Shown one piece after another: positions 28,801-43,800 of a DNA stretch of 64,000 nt. The notes below the pieces were generated by a model, which was not told where the DNA came from, ran no database searches, and was given only the letters and a program-made list of their open reading frames with translations. Location of the stretch: contig OY757939.1 of assembly GCA_963585895.1 (NCBI GenBank), forward strand, positions 31,782,530 through 31,846,529, read 5' to 3'. Position numbers and translations under genes: made by a program. The DNA comes from Sepioteuthis lessoniana. Taxonomy: Eukaryota; Mollusca; Cephalopoda; Myopsida; Loliginidae. Each line of letters opens with the position of its first letter. Within the stretch, counting starts at the first letter, position 1.

Positions 28801-31800
28801 ACTAGAACTTAAAACAATAGATTGCCATCCTAATGAGTAGTTCAAATTTTAAATGATAAGAAAGAAAAAGTTAACTAAGGAAAACTTACTTTATATTCAT
28901 TTATTCCATTAATTTTCAAACTTTATTGCATGACAGCACAAAAAGAAATATATTGACTTGCATGGTACACCAAGTCTTTACATAATTAAAATATAAATAT
29001 ACATTGGCATCTTATATCATAATTAGGATATTCCAAGGTTCAAAATACATATTTGGAAAATAACTGTGGCAAGTGTGCAACAGTACACAGTTTGGGAATT
29101 ACTGATTTAGTTTATGATCAGATATCAATTGTTCAACTGATATCCAATGATGCATTTAAATACAGTTTTTATATAGACTCAGTTTGTGTTTTGAATGTTA
29201 TAGTTTATTTAATTTTTAACTATTTTAAAATTTAATCTATTAATTAATGTAAAAGTAATGTGCATAGAAATCATTTATATATTCTTATTTCTTATTTCTT
29301 GATAATAGTAATATGATCAATCTGCAAAATTAAATATGAAAAATTTAGTCTTGGAATAATTAAAATAAGTATCTTCGTGAAAAACAAAAGAAAGAAAACT
29401 TTATCAGAACACAATATGTACTTACTATTAATGCTTAACATTCTTTTAGGTGTCACAAGGCCTAGAAATTTTGATGGGGAGAGTTAACTTTCCAAGCACT
29501 ATCTCAGGAGAAACATATGGATTGTTAGGATATGGAAACTACATCATAGATGATGATTTCATAGGTCGTAATGGAAAAAAATGGAATATCAACAGTACTG
29601 ACAGAGCTATTTTTGAATTTGGAGAAACATGTAAGTTACACTTCAATTTCTATTATTTCCTTCTAGAAATTGCACATATGTAATGATAATTAAAAACTAA
29701 ATAAACTGGTTTATTGTCATTTATACTTAGATAATTAAAAATCAATTATAATTATTCTTAAAAGGGAAATAAACACTGAATTTATTATTTATTAATTTAT
29801 CTCATTTAAGATGATCACATAAAAATACAAGGATAAAAATAAAAATGTGATTATATGCATATCATAAAGTTTACAAAGAACTGTTTTATGGATGCACTTG
29901 TTAACATTTTTTGGAATGTTGAACACATATTTCCCAAAAAACAAAACAGTAATGCAAAAAATCATTTGCATAGATCACCATTAATAGGCACAGACATTCA
30001 AAAAAACAGACCTTATGTGAAATATGCATCCAATTCGATTTTTGAGAAATTTGATTTCCAAAGGTTGGAATTAGATTTTTTAGTAATATTTAGCAAACTT
30101 ACTAGATACTGCTAAAACTTCAACTATAACCTGAGGAAATCAATTTTCATACATCTATGAATATCTGCTTTTATTAATAGATCACTTATGCAAATGACTT
30201 TATGTCTTAATGTTTTCTTATTTTGAGGAATATAATCTTTTTTTTTTTCAAATCTTACATGATGAGTTCATAAAGTAGTTCCCTGCATGTTATAGAGCAT
30301 GTATAATCATATATTAAAAACAGAATATTTATTTTGGGAGTTATTTCACAAATTAAGTAAATGTATCCAGTTGTATACAAGTATCATTAAAACAAAAACA
30401 ATCAATCAAAATATTTGAAGTCAATGTAATACTCAAGTCTCTTTTATTGATAGAATAATAGAGAGAAAAACTAATATAACCATTATCTTCATTCTTTTAG
30501 TTTTTTAAAAGTTTCTCTTCTGAATAAGAAAGCAATACTAATGAAATAATTTAAATGATTATGTTTTTATTGAAAACAATAATACTTTAAATTCCAGGGA
30601 TTTATTCAGGTTGTAATTCTTTACATCGTTATCTTCCAGGGCGAGTAAAAGAAAAAGAATCTCTTTTCACATATACCAAAAGAAGAACATTTCATTCCTA
30701 TCATAACACAAGTTTCATACCAACTTTTTTTGATGAAGTTGATTTGAAGTCTTTATTTTCGGGAAATACTTCATTGCTGGAATCTGCTATAAAGGTTTGT
30801 TCACTTTAAGCTGCTCACTTAATTCTGAATGTGAAATTTCATACTAAATGTTATAAGTTTTCAGTTACATTCTAAACAATCTACATTCTGTTGATTTTCA
30901 AAACTCAAGCAAAGTTCCTCAAAAACTTACAAGTTCAATAAAATATGAATTAGATATAGGATAAAGGAAAGGAAAGAATATAATATGATGATAAAGATAT
31001 TAACAAAAAGACCTGTTTTTTTTTTCCAATTTGTCTCCTTATTTGGTCAGATTGGTGCTGAAAAGTTACAAAATAGGCTACCAATGGAAATAGACTATTT
31101 TAAAACTTTCACATCTTTTTCATTTTATTTAATAACTCATACACCTAGATGAAGGCCACAAACCAAAACATTTAATGTTGGCAAATAATTCTATAAATAA
31201 AATCATCTTCTGAAGACCTTGTGTTTTTTCATCTTTGTACATTTTCATACTGTTGCATTTATTTTCAGTTTTTCAGTTTTTAGAATTTGCAAATTGTACA
31301 ATCTGAGTTTTTTTTTCTCACACCAAGAGAATTATAGATTATATATAAAGATTAAAATAGATAGCTCTAGTTACTATTGAGCACTTTTAAGTTTAAACGA
31401 TGGAACGAATACATATTCCTTATTCATTTAAAAACATTCCATTGCCTGATAAACATCAGTATAAATTAGCATTAATGAATAAGATAGAATCTTTTATCGC
31501 TAACATGTGGTGGAAAGCATACTTTTTTCTTACAAACAATTGCCAAAATAAACCTCAAGATATAAAAGAAAATTATGGTTTCAAAACTAACAAACACCTG
31601 CCTCATATAAAAGAATTAGATAACTTTGAGGCTGAATAGGTCTAGTTAGGTTGATAAAATATAGAAGTATTATTAGTAATAATATAAAGCAATAAATAAA
31701 GAATGGTCTTAAAAAACTTGAAAATAGCAATAAAATCATAATCAAAGCAGATAAATTGAGTAAATGAGCCCAAATAAATACAAACAAATGTTACATAAAG

Positions 31801-33833
31801 AAGTCATTAAACATTATCAAAAAGCTCCATTAGATTTAGAAAATGAGTTAAATAAAGAATCGGAAATATTGGTGAGCAATTTGAAGGTGGAAGGTAGAAT
31901 AGAAAAATATAATATTAAAAGGTGCTTTATTACACTTAAAAACCATAAAAGTGACTTCCAGAGTAACCCAACTTTCAGATTAATCAATCCCTCTAAATCC
32001 CAAATGGATAAAATAAATAAAATCATATATAGCACATTTGTGCTACATTGAGAATAGCCTTAAACATAAATCAATGGCATAGCACTGAAGATTGTATTAA
32101 ATGGTTTAATAACATAAAAAAAAAATGATAAATGTTCTTTTTTTAAATATGATATAAGGGAATTTTACCCATCAATTACAGAAAAAGCAGTAAATAAAGC
32201 ATTAAAATTAGCTAATGAATACACTAGAATACTCGACGAGAAAATGAATATAATTAAACACTGTTGCACATCCATACTCTACCACATTGAGGAATTATGG
32301 ATTAAAAAAGGGGTTAGTGGAAATTTTGATAATCCAATGGGTTCATATGATTCAGCCAAAATATCAGAATTGGTTGGGTGCTTGTTGCTATATAAACTTA
32401 ATGATATAATCGACCCCAGCTGCCATGGACTTTATCGGGAAGACAGACTGATTATAATTGATAGGAAAGGAGAGATTATTAGGAAAAACTACATGCATTA
32501 TTCAAAAAATTCGGATTCAAGATAGACATCCAAGCTAATTTGAATATTACCAATTATTTAGATGTTACGTTTAACTTATATGATGGGACAGTGTCGCCTT
32601 ACAAAAAAAAACGATCAATATCCATGCTACATAAATGTAGGATCTAATCACCCAAAGAAGGTCTTTAAGCAAATCCCTAGTAGCATTATGATAAGGTTAT
32701 CAACAAATTCATCAAATGTGGGTATTTTTACTCAAAATAAGCAGGTTTAAGAAATAACCCTAAAAAATAGTGGATATAAAGAAAAACTCATATATAAAAG
32801 AGAAGACAATACAAACATACAGAATAAGAGAAGACAATAAAAACATACAGAATAAGAGAAATAATAGGAAAAGGAAAATCTTATGGTTCACACCTCCATA
32901 TAACATGGTTGTAGCCACAAAAATAAGAGAGTTTTTTTTAAACATTAGGAAAAAATTTTCCTAAGACATGTAATTTATCAAAAATATTTAATAAAAACAC
33001 AGTGAAATTAAGTTACAGCTGTATGCCTAACATTTCCACATTAATTAGTAGAGGCAACTCAAAAAAGCTTAAGAGAAATAAAAACTCTGAACCCCCAAAT
33101 CGTAACTGTATTAAGAAGGAAGACTGCCCCCTCAAGGGAAGATGTCAACTAGAGTATGTAGCATATAAGGCTGAAGTACTCAACCCAAGCAGCAACAGTA
33201 ACAATAAAAATGATAAAAAAGTGTATGTGGGCTCAACAAAAGGTCCTTTCAAACAAAGATATTACGATCATAAAAGTAGCTTCACACATGAAATATATAA
33301 ACATAAAACTAGTTTGTCCAATTACATATGGGAAGTCAAAAACAAATTTCGTATAGATCCTATATTGAAATGGGAAATCATGAAAAGATGTAGTAAATAT
33401 AAGGAGGGCATAGATATTGTAAACTATGTATGGAAGAAAAATTAACTATAGCTACATATAATAGACCAAAGGAATTGCTTAACCAAAGGTCTGAAGTATT
33501 TAATATTTGTAGACATAGGAAAAATTGGTTAATTGGTGAATAAAAGGATTGATAAAAATTGTTTAATGTAGAAAAGATGGAGAGAAGGAAATGAAGAGAA
33601 AAAGTGAAGGAACAGAAGGAAAGAAAGAAAAAAGAAAAAAAGGAATTTTTTTTCTTGTCGGTTTCTCAAATAAAGGGTTTTTTTTTTTTAAATATGCTAA
33701 TTTTTGTATAGGTGAGGGGTCTTTTTAACCAATAAGATGTATCTTATCCTAACCCACTTCACTGAAGCAATCCTGAAGAGCTATTTGGTGGAACCTAGGT
33801 ATACTCACTCATGGCCATATAGGAATTATTTTC

Positions 33834-33867
<34 letters not shown>

Positions 33868-36800
33868 TAATGGTTTTTGTCATAGGAAATGAATACAGTG
33901 AACCAAGTTCAAATCCAGGACAAAGTTGTTTGCATTTCACATAGCACTAATACCTTTGCATCCAACTATTCTTCCTACAACCATAGGTAAATAGTAGGGC
34001 AAACTAAGCTCTTTAACATTGGTATAGCAGCAACCAGTCTAGAAGGAAAACGCTGAATTCAAATCTGTTAAATTCCACTTAAAAAATTGACTTAGTGTTG
34101 CATCTCATGCAGAGGGGCTGGTAAATACACACACATAGAAACACACATGATTTCGCAAACTCGAGATAAGATTTAAAAGAAGAAAGCAGATATGAAATAT
34201 CCTAAAATGATAATATTAGGTTAATGCAACAGTTTTCAGTATTCTTTTGATAAAATTTTTATTCTAATACATTCATAGCATCATTATTCAGTCTTCCAAT
34301 CATTTTCCCTAAATTTTCCATATCCCATCATAAAAGAACAATTCTGGATTTGTTTAATGTATTCTTTATATCTTGAACTTGTGAGAACTGTTGACCAAAC
34401 AAGGTACATTACATGCAGCAAAACAAGTGATCATTTGATGACTGATTTGGAGAAGAACTTCCTGTCCTAGTTTCATGATTTAGGGAAATGATGATGGGCA
34501 TTATCATACATTCAGTTTTTCTGCAAATTCATATATTGTTTGCATTATATTTCCAAATCATTAGCTTTCAAGTTCTGTTGCCTTTTACAACTTTATTAGT
34601 CTTGAGTTCAAAATTTCATTTTTTAAAAACTTTGTAAACCATTTCTAACACATTTCTATCTATTGTATCATTATTATTAACTTAAGCAATTTATTGCCAA
34701 GTTTCTGTTGAATTTTTTCTCAGATCATACATAAACAGTAAACAATGTAAATTTTATTAACAGTCATGATCTTTAACCAAATAAAGTAAAATTATCACTT
34801 TTCTACAAACACTTTTAACAGAATACAACTACATACACATGCACAAACAATGAAGGGTTGAGTAAAGTCACTTCTAAGATACTCTTGCAAAATGATTGTG
34901 CTTGGGGCTTTTGGATCAATAAAAAATCTAATAATAAAAAACAATAAAGAAATTAAAACCATAAATAAGGAAAACAAAATAGACACAATAGAAATGTATA
35001 AATCAATTTCAAGCTTTATAAAAACAAATTATTTAAAACTATTGTGATATTATGAACCATAGGAATGCCTAAACTACTCCTTTCAAGAAGCCTGCCTTCA
35101 AGATTCTGCCAGAACTGGAAATGTTCAAGCTGCTGTTTTAGGAGCTCAAATGCACAAAGAAACCTTAAATATGCAAAAATACCTTGGTAAGTTTACATTA
35201 AATACATCATCTTTTCTTCCTTTTATACTGAGTGTGATTCACATATGAATACTCATTACAATAATTAAAATGTTTATGGTAAGTGAAAATAATTCATGCA
35301 GACACTTCCAAGATCATACAAAAGCAACTCAAAACAATATAGTTTCAGAAAGAGCTATATGACATTTACTTATTCAGATTAGAACTTTGTAATAATAAAT
35401 CAAAAATGTTAATAAGGATACCAACCATTCTAAATGTTTACATTTATAAAAGATATCATTATTTACAGCAAAAACAAAAACATGATATTTGTTAAAACAT
35501 CTTTATATAACTTTAAAAGCAATAAAAAAAATTAAAAGCTTTTAAAAAAAAATTATATTGAAGTACACATACACACATAAATATGTATAATCAATAATAA
35601 TTGAAACCTAAAATTTTAAAATGGCAGCCTGCAGTATTGCTCCCATTACTCTGAGTTTCACATATCACCATGCTCATCATCTAATGATCATGTTGACATT
35701 ATAGCAGATTTGTCACATATATAAATTTTAAAAATTTTTTATTACAGATCACACAGTTCCAAAATTAAAGCAGACTCCAAGATTTTTATCAGCACAACTT
35801 TATCAGAATTTAACATTTAAACTTGAGGTTGAAAAGGATTCAGTAGATATGCCTGTTTTATTCCATGTAAAAACAACATGTAAAAATTATAATTTTGATA
35901 AAAAGAAAGGCATATTTCAATGGACACCTTTAACAAGTGATCCTTGTAGGCTACAATTTCATGCCTTGCGAAGTACAATAAAAGATGTAATATCACAAGA
36001 ATACTGGCCATCTGTGCACTTTTGTGACTGTGAAAATGGAGGGCAGTGCAACTTTAATATACAGCCATCAATGGAGCTGAAGGAGAATGAAGGTAACCAA
36101 TATTCACAATTATATTTTAAGATTTATTGTCCACATTAATAGATATTAACTTAAGATTGCTCTTTAATTGATTTGATTTTTTTTCTTCTGCTTAGATTTG
36201 ATGATTAAACCTGTTGTTCTCTCAATTTTTTTTTATAACCAATCCTCATCTATGATTTTAATTCAGATGTTTAAAGAAATATAGAATGTAAAACTATGAA
36301 AAACAAACCTGATACAAATGAAAATGTATTCATTGAAGAATGTGGTTTGAAATAGAAACAAATATAAAACTAAAGAATTGTAATCAAATGATAAATTTTT
36401 ACTCATTAAAGATTAATAAAAATGTCTTTTAAATATTGTCACTTAAGAAACAAAATTTCAGTATAATTAGTTTTCAAACATTTTAATTTATTACATATGA
36501 GTAAATTATCAAGAAAATGAATACAAAAATTAATTTAATATAATTTCTTTTATTTATTAGTATTCAACAGCATAAACATATATATTTTCTAATTTTTAGA
36601 TCGCTTCTACAAATTAGCCTGTATCTGTCCAAAGAATTTTGGTGGTGACCGTTGTGAAGTAACACCTTGTAATTTAAGTCATTGTCATGAGAATGTACGA
36701 TGTAAAGAAAAATCAGGAGTACCCGTTTGTGGCAATTGCCCAAATTCTATGTTGGGCACAGGAAAAGTTTGCTTTGGTAGGTATTTGATTTTAATTCAAA

Positions 36801-37826
36801 AGATTTTTTAACTGTTTTGTAGAGATCAAAATATATAGCTATAAAAATACATCATCATCAATTCACACTTCTAGCACAAATTTTCCTGATTCTCTCTCTT
36901 TATTCGTCCCTATCATCCATCATTCCAAGGAAGTCCTCCAAACTATATCCTGTCTGCACAGAGCTGTTGTAGATAAGTTCTTGTTGGTCAGCTAACACTG
37001 GCACGTCCATGAAGGGTTCCATAAGAAAATATCACTTATGAGTTCATCCTTTCTTCTCCAGCATTGTACTGCATGCAAGTGGCTGTACAGATATTGTTTT
37101 GTTGGGTGATGTTTCCAGGAATTGTTCAATATAGCTCAAAGCATTCTTGTGCAGTTCCATTTCAGCTTTTTCTCAATACATTTTGTCAGTGTTCATGTGG
37201 TGCATTTGTACAGCAGTATTAACACAACCATTATCTCGAAGAAATTCCATTTTAATCTATCAGATAGATCAGACTTCCATATGATTGATTGCCTATTGAT
37301 AGCAGTTCACGTCTTTGCTAGGCGCATATTGACATTAGTCTCAGTAGATGAGACACTGCTGCTGAGGTGTGTGAAGTTGTCCACTAATTTCAGAGGGCTG
37401 CTATTTAGAGTAGAGAGGGCTCATTCTTGATTAAAACATGTACTCCATTTTACCCATATTCACATGGAAGCCAATGACTCCTGCTGCCTGCTCCAGGCAA
37501 TGCATCAGGGATTCAGTTTGAGTAAGTGTATTTGCAAGAAGCGCTATGTCATCTACATAGTCTGTGTCCGTAATAGTTTCTGCAGGATATCGTCTGCCCC
37601 TTACCTTTTTTACCATAAAGCCATTTTCTTTTATTAGATCTATCAACCTTCTAGGTACGTAGTCTAGGCAGATTATAAACAGATATAGTGCTAATGTATC
37701 CCCTTGCAGAACTCCAGCAACAATGTCGAAGAAGTCTGTGTCTTCATCTGATGAGTGAACCTTGACTTTCCTGTTATTATAGAGCATCATTATGGCTGTT
37801 ACAGCCATAATGATGCGCTATAAAAA

Positions 37827-37857
<31 letters not shown>

Positions 37858-40800
37858 TACATATAGAATTATCAATGATCCTTGATTGGAAAATATAACT
37901 GTTAAATAACATTGATTTATCACTCAAAGCAGTTTTTATTTGTGAAAAACAGTATTATTTATAAAATTATATTGTTCCAAAATGTATTTTTTTTAGTTGT
38001 ATCCTAGATTTTATAAAACAAAATTGAATTACAGTATCACCTTGAGATATATATCTATATACTCATACAATGAACAACTTTTTAAGACCAATTTTTCCCT
38101 TAAAAACAGAGTCGTTCATTGTTTTTGAACAAGTTTAAGCTTACTGTTGTTCATTACAAGCAACATTTGATAAAAACACCTTTTTTGTAACTTAAAGGTG
38201 TCGTTTATAACTAATGTATATACGTGTTATAGTTCAATCATACATCCTAGATGCATCAAGGTAGGTCTTCAGTGATGCACTGTCTTCATCGCTGATTTCG
38301 GGTTATATGCATCATATCGGCTCTGACAGAAACCCCGGCATGACTCTGGAAGAGCCAAGCTGCCTCCTTGATCGCGACGTGCTACGCTCGTGCCTCTACC
38401 AAAGCAAAAAAAAAATAAACAATTAGGAAAAAAAAAACAATAAGGCCGGACTTCAGCCATTCTTATAGACATCCGTCATTCAGTAACAGCCAATGAAAAA
38501 CAGGGCATTCCACACTCCTCTACTATATATAATACCATCTTTACCTCATCTGGTTTTGGCTGACTACTTTCAGATTTGGTACCGAGGTAAGATGGTATTT
38601 TTAATACTTGTCCACGTCCATGATTTACTCTTAACAAGACTTACACATACCCCCCCAATCTATCCCATACTAATACTTCCAAACTAACATGAAATAAGCC
38701 CCTACTCTAACTATTCAGTCAGTCTTTAACTCTTACCTTATACCCTTATTCAAAGCCAAAAAAAAAAAAAAGGAAAACTCCCATTTATTTGGCTCATGAA
38801 ATCATTTGCTACAGATTAACTCATACTTATTTGCCTAGATCTCCCTCCCCCTTTATCAATAATCTATGTTCATATTGCCATTCTAATTCATATTTCTCAA
38901 AACAAAACAAAAAAAAACGCTACTCTATTCAACTCCTTACATTCTAACTTATTACTATAGTGAACCTATCTCCAGTCCCCCACTTTTTCCCATGAACTAT
39001 TTGCAATTAGGTTTCAATCAATTAACTAAAACTACTAATAGGCACTGGCAAATAAACTTATTAAAACCTTAAATTAGTAGCAGACCGTAACCAGTATACG
39101 AGGACAAAAAAAACAAAACGGATAATTAAATATCCATCCCCACCTCACAAACGCCAATGATTCTCAACCCCTCCCCCTGACATTCCGACTACCCTAACTT
39201 AATATTAACTCAATATACTCTTATAATGTGTAATATGTCTCCTAGTCTTAATTCTTAGGCTCCTCCATTGTCCTCTTTATTTCTTCCATGGCTCTGATCT
39301 CTTAAGCCAAATCCACTAAACGCCTTCAGAACTGTGTTGGTAATGTCCTTCAGCGCCCTCACTCTAGCTGCCCCGACTATACCAATTTTTGCTAGGGCTC
39401 TGCCCAAAGACTGTCCAACAAAGCCCCTACAACCAACTTCTACAGGGTCAATATGTATCTTCCATGACTTTTGTTGACATTGTTCGACCAGTTCTTGGTA
39501 TTTAGACCTCTTCCTCTCATTAGCGAGAGTAATATATTCCTCCCATGACACAGTCAGTTCCCAAATAATGCACTGCTTTGTGTTATCAGAGTGCAATATC
39601 AGGTCCGGTCTTAGCGATGTTACAGCTATGTGTCTGGGGAACTTCAGCTGAGTCTCCAGATCGACTATCAACTGCCAATCGTCCGTGGAAGATAACAGGT
39701 TCGTTTTCTCTCTCCTCTTTCTCTGTATCTTCTCTCCTGCTTTTATGAAGTTGATCTGCTTCAATTTCTTTCCTGGTTGATGATTACTAGCCCTCATAGC
39801 TTTAGTCACCTCATTCGCATTTACCTTGAGTGCTTGATCGTGACACCAACGGTACCGTCCATCACCCAAAGCTTTTGGGCAACTACTAAGGATATGTTGT
39901 AAAGATCCTTTCCTAGATCATAGTTGACAATTGGGGGTCTCTCTCTTGCCCCATATGTGCAGGTTCGTTGGGCTCGGTAATACATCATACACTGATTTAA
40001 TGAGAAATTGAATCTTGCTAAAATCCAGCCGCCAGCAATCTGACCATGTAATCCTTTTTTTCTCTACCTCCTCCCACCTTGTCCAGGCTCCTTGCTGACT
40101 CAGACCGACCATTTTACAGTAATGCACTTCTATGCCCTCACGGACTTCTTCTTGGATGAGTTGGCGTCTTTCTTTGCCTTTGGCACTGTTGGTATGCGTC
40201 GAGAGGAAAAACCCCAATCCCGCTCTGCCTTTAGCTATCGACCATAAGATAGCTTTATGCCTAAGCCTCTCCTCTGCCACTTGCAACTCTCTCTTCGCAC
40301 TCCACTTCCTGCCAGATCTTATCTGAATTCCTGCGGCCACCACCTTTGGATCTTCAGACTCTGTATACTGCAGCAGTCTCTTGTCTTTGTGATGTTGAAT
40401 TCTTCCACGAGACTGCTTCAGGGGAGGTGCAACGCGTTGCTATTCCTGTAGAGAACTGCACCACTTAAGCATCTCGGCAAGCCCAGCCACCTTCTCAACC
40501 GGTTACTAATTGCTCTTTCTAACGATTCCACGGTGGTAATGGGAATATCATAGATGAGCAATGGCCACAATATCCGGGGCAAAACTGCATGCTGGAATAA
40601 CCATGCCTTAAATCGACCAGGCAATCCAGATTTGTCGATCTTTGTTAGCCACTCCTCAAGATCTTTTATAGTCTTCTGTTTTGCAGCTGTATCCTTCAGA
40701 CTACTGTTGAAAGTCTTGCCCAAGCTCTTAATAGGCTTTTCGCTCAGAGTAGGTATTGTTTCTCCAGCGACTGTAAATCGGATTTTCTCCATGACCTTGC

Positions 40801-43800
40801 CTTTTTTTAATACTAGTGACCTGGATTTTGCTGGCTTGAAATACATTCTAGCCCAGATCATATTTCTCTCAAGACCCTTTAAGAGCCATCTACCTCCCAT
40901 GACATGGGGGTGTCCTCGTGGTGTAATGGTTAAAGCGATGAACTGCGGAATCGTAGTACGCGAGTTCGTACTCCAGTCGCGCTATTACGTTCACTTTCGG
41001 GCAAATACCCTTGGGAAAGGTATGAACCCCCTTATTCTCCCTCCAGCTATGGATAAATAGTAGGACGGACTAGGTTCTTCAGCCTTGGTGAGGCAACTAG
41101 TCTAGGAGAAGGAAAACTCTGAATTCAAACCTGTTAAACTCCGCTTAAAAATTGACCTTGTGTCATATCCTACCCGAGCGGAGGGGTTGGTAAATAGTAC
41201 CTCCCATGACAGATGTTGTCATCACGGTTAAATCATCCATGTAAGCCCTTATTGGTGATTGACGGACTCCTGATCTAGACAAAAGGCCTCGGCATTCCAC
41301 CTCTGCCACATTTACAAGCATGTTCATAGTCAATGAGAATAGGACGGCAGACATAGTACACCCTGTAATGATACCCTTTTCCAGGGTTTGCCACTCTGAT
41401 GTTACTGTACTTGAACATGCTCTCAGCCGGAAATTCTTATAATAGTCTGCAATGAGATCGCATACTGATGGCGATACGTGATGTCTCTTTAGGGCTTCTT
41501 CCACTAGTTTGTGTGGCATGGACCCGTAGGCGTTAGCGAGATCCAACCATAATACAGTCAAGTCCCCTTTGCTTTCCTTTGCCTCTCTCAAGAGCTGTGT
41601 CAGGACTCCTGTATGTTCAAGGCACCCTGGCATACCGGCTACCCCGCCCTTCTGGACTGATGTATCAATGTAGCCTTTACCTAGAATGAAATCTGACAAG
41701 TGCCTTGGCAATAAACCGAAAAAGATCTTACTTTCAGTGTTTAATAATGAAATTATTCGGAATTGGTCCAATGACTTCGAACCTTCCTCCTTCGGGATCC
41801 ATACCCCCTCAGCGAATCTCCATTGCTCCACGATCTTGCCTCTCCTCCAAATGACTCTCAATATCTTCCACAGAATTTGTAGAATCCCTTTACACCGTTT
41901 GTACACAATGTAAGGTACCCCACTTGGTCCTGGTGCTGAGGCGGATCTTGTGGCTCTCACAACTTCTTGCATTTCCTTCCAGGTTGGCAAGCGGGTGTCA
42001 TATTGGACCACTGGTGGCTTCTGATGAATTAAGCGGTTGTTAATACCCATTTCTTGCTCTTTTGCAGGGTCACTCATTGTATCTCGAAGATAGTTGTTAA
42101 TTTCTTCCTCCGATGCCTCCAAATTCCCATTTCATCTCTCCCCTAGCAATGCCGAAGGGATTAGACAGGAAATTTGCCCGCTTCCTTGATCTTTTTCTCC
42201 TCCTCCTGTGCCACTCCGCTTGCCGTAAAGTTTTTAATTCCCCTCTGAGTGTTCCTCGGAGCTCCTTGAGGGGTTGACGCTCTTCTATACTTGCCCTTTT
42301 ATAGAGCTTCTGAAGGGATCTTATTTCTCTCCTTAGGTCTTTCATTTTATTCACCCTACAGTTGGCAGTGTAGGGCATCCTTGGCTGCCGGGGCTCGACG
42401 CAACCAAATCTCTCTGACGCCAAGCTAGTTATTATTGTCGTCATGAAACTTAGTCGCCTCTCCACGTCCCCCTTCATAGCTGACTGGATTATCTCACAAA
42501 TGTCATTGTCGAAGTCCTGCCAGGCTCCCTTGTTGTTCACTGGGGGCCATTTTATCTTCTTACGGGACTCCTTGCCCAGAGTGAGAGGAACTGAAGCTTA
42601 GAGGGATTGGGCACTGTGGTATGACTCCTGTCCCTGCACCTCCTCTGTTTTACCAGGGCTAGCACCTGCACGTTGCTCCCGGTTACCCCCCTCCAGACAT
42701 TTCATCCGGCTTTGTTGTATCTTCAAGCCTCTTTGGTTTTTGCACATCTTACCACAAATGCATCTGCTCAAAGTTGGTTGGGCATTCCTGTTTGCTTCCA
42801 TTAAATCCATCCTGTTGGGGATCTCTTCCGCCCCCCCCTCTCGGGATCCCCTGGGGGTATTGTGCATTTAGGTTTGTCGTAGCATCCTTCTTGGTTGCTC
42901 CTCATGGAGCATGCAATTTGAGTAGCTAACCCATCTTGCCCCACTACCCGTCTTTCCGGGCTGCCAGTTGCCTCTCCAACCGTCACCGGGTCTATTCCTT
43001 GGTTGCCAACACCTATAATTATATATAATCATATATAATTAAAAACTTCATTTTTGTTAAAATAACTGTATTTATCACCTGATGACCATGATGAAATGAA
43101 TTTCATTTTCAAAATTCCAACAACAACAATATATAAATATATGGTATTTCATTGCTATATATTGCACAAGACACATTGTGAATATAGATCCTACAAAATG
43201 ATTAATTTGCCATCTATTTTCAACAAATACATTACAAAAAAATTATGTAAATGTTTATTCTTCTGAGGATTTCATGTACAGATACATATGCATTTGAGTG
43301 AATTCATACACATGAATATAAAAAAATCTACATACACTTATAAAATGCAAAGAAAGATAAAGCTCTTTAATCTATATATCTAAAAACTTAATTTACCCAG
43401 AAAAGACACTCATAAAGTTTATACAAAGCCAACGGAGTATCAAATTTAGTTGTGAGAGCAGCATACAATTACAAACTCATATTCAAAATTTCTTCCAAAC
43501 AAGCTGTTTGATAAAAACAAAAATAATTGTATTGATTGTTAGTTTTTAGTCTAAATTCAGGGAATACTTTGTATGAAAGGTCAGTGTAAATATAAGCACA
43601 TTCCATTGACGTCAACATGTACGATACGACATTCTTTTTGGGACCATTTCTCCTTAAAAGTACAACATTTTGCCGTTTTTTGTTTTTTAAGCTTAAAAAA
43701 TAAGCCATCCACCGTACAAACTGTTATAAAAAATGTAAACGAAATCTCATTTTCCATGGAATTATCTTGAAAAATGTAAAAAAATCATTTACCTGCACCT

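Noticed and set aside
29855..30115. 86-codon open frame in intron 8
   Set aside because: AT-rich composition, no recognisable family, and no partner in frame with the flanking exons.
37122..37430. Forward open frame of 102 codons
   Set aside because: It is the antisense of a LINE coding region whose reverse-strand reading gives RT-family motifs.
40910..40985. tRNA gene
   Set aside because: The tRNA-like head is attached to a SINE body with target duplications and occurs at several other sites; it is not a free-standing tRNA gene. The same applies to 21539, 52261, 60391 and 62490.
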